Positions 1 through 5,635 of a stretch of 5,656 bases of DNA are shown piece by piece. The notes under the pieces were generated by a model. That model was given only the letters and a program-made list of their open reading frames with translations. It ran no database searches and had not been told where the DNA came from. The stretch is from Chloroflexota bacterium. Its GTDB lineage: Bacteria; Chloroflexota; Anaerolineae; Promineifilales; Promineifilaceae. Location: positions 1,404,431 through 1,410,086 of the forward strand of contig CP070688.1 of NCBI GenBank assembly GCA_020353135.1, written 5' to 3'. The translations under genes were made by a program, and so were the position numbers. Every line of letters starts with the position of its first letter. Position 1 is the first letter of the stretch.

Positions 1-454
1 GCTCGACGGCCGAAGCAAAGAGCTGGACCACGCGATGGACAAAACCTTCGTCAAAGATCAGGAGTTCGCCAGATGTCGCCCGCTTCCTGAGGAACTCATA
101 GTAGCCAGCGTGGCGGAAATACCAGTGGAGGACGCGCCTCTGGCGGGCGTCGGCGGACGCCGGGCGTCGCCATTGAGAGGCCAGCACCAAGCATAGAAGA
201 CGTTTGTGGCCGGCGAAAAATCGCATTCGATCCAGGAGGCTCAGGCGGTAGAAGGTCTGCCACAGCAGCGGTCCGCGCCAGCTCTCGGGCGCCAGGCGGG
301 CGACGGCCGCGCCGGGCCAGGTGCGCCGGGCGAAAGGCCTGGCGGCTTCGGCGACGGTGTAGGCGGTCAATCCACGACCGGCCATGGCTTCGGCCGCGGC
401 CGGCAGGAGGGTCGTTTTGCCCGCTCCGGGCGCTCCGATGAATTCGAAGTACAT
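1..454 (-). CDS. P-loop NTPase / nucleoside-monophosphate-kinase-like protein, 3' part outside window
   Basis: This is an open frame from the ATG at 454-452 to the left edge: 151 codons with no stop, so the C-terminus is missing. Residues 7-14 (GAPGAGKT) form a textbook Walker A loop straight after a short beta strand (YFEFI), which makes this ATG the natural start. Residues 132-137 (LIFDEG) look like the Walker B strand, with an acidic pair followed by Gly. The order and spacing match small P-loop kinase-like proteins often found in polysaccharide clusters. Its substrate is unknown; phosphorylation of a sugar, nucleotide or lipid carrier is inference. It lies 72 bases downstream of the gene ending at 527, and that gap is almost filled by a seven-base repeat. 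No clear Shine-Dalgarno motif precedes the ATG. It could equally be a non-kinase P-loop regulator, since the rest of the protein is not visible. Confidence 0.85.
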   Translation of the reverse strand, partial: MYFEFIGAPGAGKTTLLPAAAEAMAGRGLTAYTVAEAARPFARRTWPGAAVARLAPESWRGPLLWQTFYRLSLLDRMRFFAGHKRLLCLVLASQWRRPASADARQRRVLHWYFRHAGYYEFLRKRATSGELLIFDEGFVHRVVQLFASAVE

Positions 455-458
455 AGGA

Positions 459-521
459 TTGGCTGTGAGCGAATAACCGTTGGCTGTGAACTAAGAGCCA
501 AGAGCTAAAGGCTAATAGTTA
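459..521. repeat. Degenerate heptanucleotide tandem repeat (about nine units)
   Basis: Read on the minus strand from 521 down to 459, the gap divides into nine consecutive 7-base units: TAACTAT, TAGCCTT, TAGCTCT, TGGCTCT, TAGTTCA, CAGCCAA, CGGTTAT, TCGCTCA, CAGCCAA. The consensus is roughly YAGCYHW, with G at the third position in eight units and C at the fourth in seven. The plus-strand decamer TTGGCTGTGA occurs at 459-468 and again at 480-489, exactly 21 bases (three units) apart. The array starts a few bases after the stop of the upstream gene and ends five bases before the next ATG. Degenerate heptamers of this general kind are known from cyanobacteria (STRR elements); kinship with those is not claimed. 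Confidence 0.75.
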
Positions 522-526
522 CCAGT

Positions 527-2140
527 TCAGAGTAGGGCCCAGAGGCAGCGCTTCAGGGCCAGTTCGACCTGCTCAAAGGGCTGGTCGGCGTCGATGGCCA
601 TGGCCAGCGGGCCGTCGGCCGAAGCGACGTTGAAGTCGAGGGGCATGTCGCCGGCCAGGAACTGGTCGACTGCCCGGCACTTGGCGGCGATGGCCTCCGG
701 ACGGTGGTCGGGCTTGCGGCCCAGAGAAACGTCCGGGCTGACCCTGAGCACCAGGAAATGGTCAGCCGGCCGGATGTCGCCGTAAACGCGGTCTTCATTC
801 TCGGCCATGGCTCGGGTGATGGCGTCGGAGCGGCCGTCGATCGACAGCTGCAGCCGTGGGCCATCCAGCGGCGCTCGCAATGGAAAACGGTCGAACAGGA
901 CGACCGAAGCGGCGTCGGCGTCCTGCAGGCCGGCCCGGTAGACGTCGCGGCGGTCGTAACCCAGCGACAGGGAGTGGGCGTCGAACAGCCAGTCCCTGAT
1001 CCGGGCGAACACGCGCGAAACGGGGTTGGCCTCGCCCAACGACGCCTCGAGGCTTCGACGACCGCGGCGCGCAGCCCGGAACATTATGTAAAGCGTTCGG
1101 CTGCGGCGAGATGGTTCTTTGCTGCCCAGGTAGTAGCGGCGAACGCTGAGTTTCCAGCTCAACCAGCCGCATAGCAGCTTGCTCATCGTCGACTTGCCCG
1201 ATCCATCGGCGCCGATCAAAGCCAGGGTCAGACCGCCGCTCGCAAGCTTCATCTTGTCGTCGGGCCGGCTGAGGCGCATTCGCTTACGCCGGCGCCACAA
1301 AGCGCCGTAATAGGCCAGCGAGGCGCGCAGACGGCCGTGTCGTTGGTAAGGCCGCAGGCCGCGCCGGACCTGGCGGCGCAACGCATAGAGCCGCCGGCCG
1401 TTGCGCGGATCCATCACCGTCAAGTCGAGGAAGGCCCGAATGGCGCTGGCCGGCAAAATCGCGGACAAGTCATCCAAGGTAGCATCCAGCTGGCCGAGTG
1501 GAACCAGGGTTAACAAGTGCTGCACCTCGGCCAGGATGTCCCTGGGCAATCCCGGCCGGCGGATCTTCAAGGCGTCCTTCAGCGCGTCACGGTCACGGTA
1601 TTTGAGCAGAGCGCGCAGGGATAGGACGGCCAGCTCCAGGTTCGGGGCCGGGATCTTGACCCCCTGATGAACCTGGGCCGAATCCAAAAACTCTTTCTCC
1701 AGCGGCAGGCGGTAGTTCTTGACGAATTGCTCGCCCAGAACCAGGCGGTAGTGTACGTGCAGGTGAAACTGGCGGCCGGTCTCGGGGTCGAAGCCAAGGT
1801 AGTTCTCGACATCCGGGTAACGCTTGCCCGGCGCGGCGATGGCCTGTTTGACCTGGCGGCGAAGCAAGATGGCCTTGAAGCGCCCTGCGTGATCGGGATC
1901 GACCAGCAGATCCAGGTCAGTCCGGCCGGCCAGGGCCTGCTCAAGGCGGACGTTGCTTTTCCAGTGACAATAGCGGATACCGGCTTCGTTCAGCTCGGCA
2001 AAGAGGGCCAGGGCGGCTTGCAGCGCTCGATCAGCGGCCGGCGAGGCCTGGATGTCGACCGTATCCAGCATGCAAGCGGCCGTCGACTCTGAAGCCTGGC
2101 TATCGGCTATGCGCGGGCCGGCTTTGGACTCAATCGTCAA
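527..2140 (-). CDS. Two-domain protein: nucleotidyltransferase-like (NTP_transf_5 type) fused to thymidylate-kinase-like P-loop domain
   Basis: The protein has 537 residues from the TTG at 2140-2138. Domain 1 (about 45-230) carries HWKSN (59-63), GRTDLDLLV (72-80, with the paired acidic residues of the nucleotidyltransferase fold) and a His-rich strand FHLHVHY (125-131). These are hallmarks of the uncharacterised nucleotidyltransferase family PF14907. An Arg-rich linker follows (about 249-298). Domain 2 has Walker A GADGSGKS (310-317), VVLFDRFPL (413-421, matching the DR motif of thymidylate kinases), DGP (426-428) and a lid-like RKPDHRPE (475-482). No membrane segment is seen. In polysaccharide loci such proteins probably act in the cytoplasm on a sugar, nucleotide or lipid-linked intermediate; the reaction is unknown and true dTMP kinase activity is unlikely. 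TTG was chosen because GAGGG lies 7 bases upstream and it overlaps the preceding stop by 11 bases, like the other coupled junctions here. The alternative is ATG at 2071 (514 residues, domains intact, no Shine-Dalgarno). The open frame continues to 2437, but that stretch lies inside the upstream gene. Confidence 0.87.
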   Translation of the reverse strand: MTIESKAGPRIADSQASESTAACMLDTVDIQASPAADRALQAALALFAELNEAGIRYCHWKSNVRLEQALAGRTDLDLLVDPDHAGRFKAILLRRQVKQAIAAPGKRYPDVENYLGFDPETGRQFHLHVHYRLVLGEQFVKNYRLPLEKEFLDSAQVHQGVKIPAPNLELAVLSLRALLKYRDRDALKDALKIRRPGLPRDILAEVQHLLTLVPLGQLDATLDDLSAILPASAIRAFLDLTVMDPRNGRRLYALRRQVRRGLRPYQRHGRLRASLAYYGALWRRRKRMRLSRPDDKMKLASGGLTLALIGADGSGKSTMSKLLCGWLSWKLSVRRYYLGSKEPSRRSRTLYIMFRAARRGRRSLEASLGEANPVSRVFARIRDWLFDAHSLSLGYDRRDVYRAGLQDADAASVVLFDRFPLRAPLDGPRLQLSIDGRSDAITRAMAENEDRVYGDIRPADHFLVLRVSPDVSLGRKPDHRPEAIAAKCRAVDQFLAGDMPLDFNVASADGPLAMAIDADQPFEQVELALKRCLWALL

Positions 2141-3083
2141 AACGGTACCCTCGCAAGAAATCGTATTGTGCGATCTGTTCTTCCACCCTATCGATCCACT
2201 CGGCCGGCCATTCAACCACGTCGCGGCTGCGCTCGGGTTCGGGCCAGATGACGGCCGCACAGGCGTCGAGATAATCGTCGCCCGGCTCAACGCCCAGAAA
2301 GCGGCATATTCCAGCCAGCTCGCGGCGCGGTTCGGCGACAAATGACTCGTAGCGTACAGGTAGTAACTGTTCGTCACCCAGGCGCTGGCGTAAATCAGCC
2401 AGGGTAGCGCAGTAGTCGAAGTAGTGGTCGACGGCATTGTCTATGGTCCGCTTACCGCGTACGCGCATGGCGCTCATCGGGTCGAAGGGATTGCGGATCA
2501 CCTGAATGACCTTGAGGTTCAAACCAACCATGACCCGGTCAGTCCGGCCGAGCAAGGCCGGGTCGGCCCCGAGGCGGCGGGTGGTGGGACCGGCCTTGCT
2601 GGCGCCGATGACCTGGAGTTGGTCGTAGCGACCCTGCGACTGGCCGTGGACTTCGAAAGAGTAGGCCTTCAACCGGCGAGCCGTCACCCGGCCTTTCATC
2701 GCTTCGCGGCGTGAGCCTTTGAGCAAGATGTGAAAGATCTGTTCGCGGCGATAACCGCTGTTCACAAGGTCCAGGGTATCGATCTCATCGGCCAGGATGA
2801 CATTGGGATGAGCATCGAGCAAAGCGCCGATCATCGTTCCGCCGCTCTTGGTGTGGCCGATGAAGAAGCAAAATGAGGTCACATCGGCGAAGATGGCGGA
2901 GTTGGTGCGGGCCTGGTAATAGGAGGTCGCGTACCGCTTGGCACGCAGCGCACCCTGGTAGGCCCGGCCGCGCAGTAAGCGAGCGCCCACGCCTTGCCTG
3001 GCGAAGCGCCGAAAACGCTGGGAATCGACGAAGGAAACCCAACTTCGCTCGAGCGAACCTAATAGAGTGGAGTTCTGTTTCAT
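2130..3083 (-). CDS. Sulfotransferase family protein (PAPS-dependent)
   Basis: The protein has 317 residues. It is predicted to transfer sulfate from PAPS to a hydroxyl of a carbohydrate acceptor in the cytoplasm. The 5'-phosphosulfate loop is FIGHTKSGGT (74-83), with K79 at the catalytic/PAPS-binding position, followed by the helix MIGALLDAHPN. The 3'-phosphate site is VIQVIRNPFDPMSAM (192-206), with R197 and S204. RYESFVAEPRREL (244-256) and RFLGVEP (261-267) match the conserved C-terminal part of Sulfotransfer_3-type proteins. The first 70 residues or so precede the fold and are rich in Arg/Lys (about 24-60) with no hydrophobic span, perhaps a surface- or membrane-binding extension. The ATG overlaps the stop of the upstream ligase gene as ATGA (3083-3080) and has only a weak AGG nearby, so it probably depends on translational coupling. 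The acceptor glycan cannot be predicted. It differs clearly in sequence from the sulfotransferase ending at 4560. Confidence 0.88.
   Translation of the reverse strand: MKQNSTLLGSLERSWVSFVDSQRFRRFARQGVGARLLRGRAYQGALRAKRYATSYYQARTNSAIFADVTSFCFFIGHTKSGGTMIGALLDAHPNVILADEIDTLDLVNSGYRREQIFHILLKGSRREAMKGRVTARRLKAYSFEVHGQSQGRYDQLQVIGASKAGPTTRRLGADPALLGRTDRVMVGLNLKVIQVIRNPFDPMSAMRVRGKRTIDNAVDHYFDYCATLADLRQRLGDEQLLPVRYESFVAEPRRELAGICRFLGVEPGDDYLDACAAVIWPEPERSRDVVEWPAEWIDRVEEQIAQYDFLRGYRFDD
2148..2152 (-). promoter_or_regulatory. Ribosome binding site GAGGG supporting the TTG start at 2140
   Basis: Minus-strand GAGGG sits 7 bases before the TTG at 2140-2138, inside the last codons of the upstream sulfotransferase. 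The first ATG of the frame (2071) has no comparable motif. This site therefore decides between the coupled TTG start and a start 59 bases past the upstream stop codon. N-terminal evidence is lacking, so the choice stays open. Confidence 0.5.
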
Positions 3084-4558
3084 GACCTATGATTGTTGGC
3101 GAGCCGGGCCAGGCTCAGATCCGACGACCGGCTATGAGGTAGGACCAAGACGGCGATGAGGGCCAGGGTCATCCAGTATAGGCCGAGGCCCCACACGACG
3201 CGCATATTGGAGAAGTTGTTGACGATGAAATGGGCGGCGATGACCAGCCAGAGGACGACCAATAGCTTCCTACTCCAAAAGCCGTCAGTCGCCAGATAGG
3301 GCCATTTCCTGAGGCTAGCCGCGAACAGGCCGACGACCGGCAAAAGGAACAGCAACAGGCCAACTGCGCCCTGCTCGGCGGCGATAGTCAGATAGACGTT
3401 ATGCGAGGCGTGATCTTTGTCGGGCGAGGCCACGTCGCCCACCCGGCCCTGAAACTGGCGGTCATAGAGGTCGAAGTTGTTATAGCCCCAGCCGAAGACA
3501 GGCTTCTCGACGAACATGTTGATCGAGGCCAGGACAACCGGCAGCCGGCCGCGGACCGTCTGATCGGTGCCGAAACGCTGCTGGGCATAGGCAATATCGT
3601 CGGCAAACATTGCGCCACCGGCGAGGATGGCTATCGGCAAAGCAACGGCGACGAATTTGACCATGAACTTCGGATATAGAAAGGCCAGGCCGGTCACGAC
3701 CACAGCCCCGGCAAGCCAACTGCCCCGGGAAAAGGTGAAGAAGACGGCGGCCAGGCTGGCGGCGAAGGCGCCGATGTATAGTAATCTCAGGTTACCCGAT
3801 ACCTTGTTGCTCAAGGCGACGTGGAGCGACATCGCTCCGACGAAGAGCATCGTCGAGCCGTAAACGCTTTCGGAGCCAAAGGAACCGGTAGCCCGGGCGC
3901 CGTCAATGCTCAGCCACACCTTCGGCAGTACGCTGCGAACCGTCACGTAGAGGAAGGCATACATCGCCTGGGTCAGGCATATGAACAAGATGACCGGCAG
4001 CAGGCGATTCAGCTCGTCCTCGTCCTGAACCTGAAGGCGGACGATCAAATAGAGCAGCATGGGCACGCCGATCCGGTCGTAAACACGGTAGGCGCTCTCG
4101 TTGGTCAGCTCGCTCAGGGTGAAGGCGGAGGCCATGCTAACCAGGAAGTAGGCGATCATGACCCACTCGAACCAGACAGGCCTGGGGATGTAAAAGCGGC
4201 GGACGCCCAACATGCCGCTGAGAATGATGATGGCCACAACGCCCAAGGGCAGGCCACGGTGGATCAGCCAATAGACGTGGCGCAAGGTGCCACCCGTGGT
4301 TTCTACGACGTAGGGCGTGATCAGCAGCCAGGCTACCAGGCCCAGCCAGGGATTATTGTGCAGCAGGATGGCGCCGGGTATGACCAGGATCAGGCCGACG
4401 GCGACGAACCACTTATCGTCGGCGATCAGGTAAGCGACGACCAGGCCAAGAGCCAGGCCGGCGGCCAGCAACAGCAGTTGCAAACCGAAATCTGATTTGA
4501 TCCGGGCCAGAAGCGACTCGGGAATGAATCGCTCCGGCGACAGCGCTGAATAGTCCAC
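3080..4558 (-). CDS. O-antigen ligase / polysaccharide polymerase-like membrane protein (Wzy_C family)
   Basis: The protein has 492 residues from the GTG at 4558-4556. It is an inner-membrane protein predicted to join lipid-linked glycan units to one another (polymerase) or to an acceptor (ligase) on the outer face of the membrane. There are about 12-14 hydrophobic segments, for example near 26-46, 50-66, 103-119, 128-148, 186-207, 259-277, 302-318, 397-416, 432-449 and 454-473. The family signature is complete: FTFSRGSW (274-281), then a long hydrophilic loop (about 319-396) holding VRGRLP, GWGYNNF (356-362) and SHNVYL (385-390), then AAEQGAVGL. H386 corresponds to the essential loop histidine of WaaL-type ligases. 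GTG was chosen because it lies one base after the upstream stop and has AAAGG 8 bases before it; the frame is open to 4687, but only inside the upstream gene. Family members cannot be split into ligase or polymerase by sequence alone. Lying between two sulfotransferases, it points to a sulfated polymer. Confidence 0.9.
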   Translation of the reverse strand: MDYSALSPERFIPESLLARIKSDFGLQLLLLAAGLALGLVVAYLIADDKWFVAVGLILVIPGAILLHNNPWLGLVAWLLITPYVVETTGGTLRHVYWLIHRGLPLGVVAIIILSGMLGVRRFYIPRPVWFEWVMIAYFLVSMASAFTLSELTNESAYRVYDRIGVPMLLYLIVRLQVQDEDELNRLLPVILFICLTQAMYAFLYVTVRSVLPKVWLSIDGARATGSFGSESVYGSTMLFVGAMSLHVALSNKVSGNLRLLYIGAFAASLAAVFFTFSRGSWLAGAVVVTGLAFLYPKFMVKFVAVALPIAILAGGAMFADDIAYAQQRFGTDQTVRGRLPVVLASINMFVEKPVFGWGYNNFDLYDRQFQGRVGDVASPDKDHASHNVYLTIAAEQGAVGLLLFLLPVVGLFAASLRKWPYLATDGFWSRKLLVVLWLVIAAHFIVNNFSNMRVVWGLGLYWMTLALIAVLVLPHSRSSDLSLARLANNHRS

Positions 4559-4559
4559 T

Positions 4560-5546
4560 TTATAGGCCTTTGTAGGGCGAGTCCTCGACGATGCGGTAAG
4601 AGGGCACGGGCCGGCCGCGATGGTCCAGAATTGATTCTCGCGTGCGCCAGACCAGCATGCGCGCCCGATTGAGCGGTTGCTCGCCAAAGGTCAGAGCCAG
4701 TCGATCGCGGGCGCTCAGCTCTTGCGGCTGGACGTCGTAGCCCATGGCGGCCATTACGGGGCCGGCGTGGGCCTGGATGAAGCTGATTTGCCGCTTGGAG
4801 AGCACTTTGCTGTAGCGGCCGATGGAGTCGGTGGAGATGACGCCGCGGGGCCGCTTCAAGTCGTACGAGCTGTTGGAGCCGGTGAAAGAGTCGGCGCCGT
4901 CCATAGTCAACATCTCGGCCGCGTAGGGTTCGTTTATGAAGTCACTGACCTGGCGCAAGGTGGCCTCGGGCTCGCTGGCCAGCGTTTCGTAGCGCACGAT
5001 CATGTACTGATCCGGGAATTTGGCCGCGTTGGCCTGGGCCATTTCCAGCGAGGCCAGCCACATGGCGGTGCCGAATCCGACGCCGCCGCGGGTGGCGCCC
5101 CAGCGCTTGAGAGAAGAGGCGAACCGGTCGCGAGGATCGCGAATCATGTGCAGGACGCGGGCCTCGGGAAAAGCCTCGAAGATCGGCCTTGCGTAGCGCT
5201 CGGTATGGAGCGATTTGTCGCCCCAGCGCGGCTTGCCCTGCCGCTCGGCAAAGTGGGACTCGAGCAGGCCAAATAGCCGGCCGTAGGTGGCTTCGCCCTG
5301 GCCGAATTCTTGCCGCAAGCGCTTGGGATCCGGCTCCAGCTTAATCAGGCGCTTGTAGGTCATCATGGCCTGCAAGCAGCGCTCGAACTTGTCCGGTTCG
5401 GACAAGTCGCCGTACTGATTGTAGAAATGGGTCCACATATTGGTGCGGCGGGTCATGGCGATCCGGGGGTGCGAAGCCAGCAAGGCATAGATCAGGCTGG
5501 TTCCGCTGCGCTCCAGACCGGCGACGTAAACAGGATTGGTTTGCAT
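4560..5546 (-). CDS. Sulfotransferase family protein (PAPS-dependent, Sulfotransfer_3-like)
   Basis: The protein has 328 residues from the ATG at 5546-5544 and is predicted to be a cytoplasmic PAPS-dependent sulfotransferase. The PAPS 5'-loop comes at the very N-terminus: VYVAGLERSGTSL (6-18), with R13 where many family members have Lys or Arg, then the helix IYALLASHP. WGDKS (108-112) is the conserved internal motif of this group. The 3'-phosphate site is RVLHMIRDPRDRFASSL (130-146), with R136 and S144/S145. VRYETLASEPEATL (184-197) and the GRYSKVLSKRQI block (243-254) are further family features. ATG at 5546 is preferred over GTG at 5561 because GGAG lies 9 bases before it and the loop starts immediately, as is usual. 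The gene ends one base before the ligase GTG, so the two are almost certainly co-transcribed. The acceptor, whether a polysaccharide, glycolipid or small molecule, is unknown. Confidence 0.9.
   Translation of the reverse strand: MQTNPVYVAGLERSGTSLIYALLASHPRIAMTRRTNMWTHFYNQYGDLSEPDKFERCLQAMMTYKRLIKLEPDPKRLRQEFGQGEATYGRLFGLLESHFAERQGKPRWGDKSLHTERYARPIFEAFPEARVLHMIRDPRDRFASSLKRWGATRGGVGFGTAMWLASLEMAQANAAKFPDQYMIVRYETLASEPEATLRQVSDFINEPYAAEMLTMDGADSFTGSNSSYDLKRPRGVISTDSIGRYSKVLSKRQISFIQAHAGPVMAAMGYDVQPQELSARDRLALTFGEQPLNRARMLVWRTRESILDHRGRPVPSYRIVEDSPYKGL
4567..4571 (-). promoter_or_regulatory. Ribosome binding site AAAGG for the GTG start at 4558
   Basis: Minus-strand AAAGG lies 8 bases before the GTG at 4558, within the last codons of the upstream sulfotransferase. 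It supports GTG as the start of the membrane protein and argues against the much longer frame that opens at 4687. The match is short, so it is supporting evidence only. Confidence 0.5.
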
Positions 5547-5555
5547 TATTGATTT

Positions 5556-5559
5556 CTCC
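5556..5559 (-). promoter_or_regulatory. Ribosome binding site GGAG for the ATG at 5546
   Basis: Minus-strand GGAG lies 9 bases before the ATG. It overlaps the in-frame GTG codon at 5561-5559, so that GTG would itself be part of the ribosome binding site. This favours the ATG start. Confidence 0.55.
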
Positions 5560-5572
5560 ACTTACCGCTCAA

Positions 5573-5635
5573 AGAAGCCTAGCTTTTCAGAAGTTTGCCT
5601 TCGTGGGCAGCTCTGGCCAAAAAAGCCAGGCTTCT
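5573..5635. repeat. 15-bp inverted repeat with 33-base loop upstream of the sulfotransferase gene
   Basis: The arms are 5573-5587 (AGAAGCCTAGCTTTT) and 5621-5635 (AAAAGCCAGGCTTCT). They are reverse complements at 14 of 15 positions. In the minus-strand transcript the single mismatch becomes a G-U pair, so the RNA stem would be continuous. A smaller hairpin with CTGGC/GCCAG arms around a T6 stretch competes with the first arm. The stem is followed by only a short T run (CTTCTTTG), so a standard intrinsic terminator is not well supported. It might be an attenuator, a weak terminator of an upstream gene or an mRNA-stabilising hairpin. Confidence 0.5.

Noticed and set aside
206..508. Plus-strand open frame of 100 codons
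   Set aside because: It is the shadow of the partial P-loop gene, whose Walker A and Walker B motifs are on the minus strand. Its end runs into the heptamer repeat.
704..1174. Plus-strand open frame of 156 codons
   Set aside because: It is antisense to the kinase-like domain of the fusion gene, with no motif and no plausible partner genes on that strand.
527..2140. Annotation of the fusion gene as thymidylate kinase (tmk)
   Set aside because: Only the C-terminal half resembles TMPK. The extra nucleotidyltransferase-like domain and the polysaccharide context make housekeeping dTMP kinase unlikely, so no symbol was given.
2141..2437. N-terminal extension of the fusion protein upstream of TTG 2140
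   Set aside because: The frame stays open to an ATG at 2437, but this stretch encodes the conserved C-terminal part of the sulfotransferase in another frame and has no family similarity in the extended frame.
3821..4495. Plus-strand open frame of 224 codons
   Set aside because: It lies wholly antisense to the transmembrane ligase gene. Its translation is dominated by Gln, Gly, Asp and Ala, as expected from the complement of hydrophobic codons, and shows no domain motif.
4559..4687. N-terminal extension of the membrane protein to ATG 4687
   Set aside because: It overlaps the end of the upstream sulfotransferase by 128 bases. The added residues lack a hydrophobic segment, and the GTG at 4558 has a ribosome binding site and a one-base junction.
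4677..5276. Plus-strand open frame of 199 codons
   Set aside because: It is antisense to the sulfotransferase gene, whose PAPS motifs are intact on the minus strand. The plus translation is Gly/Ala/Val-rich with no recognisable motif.
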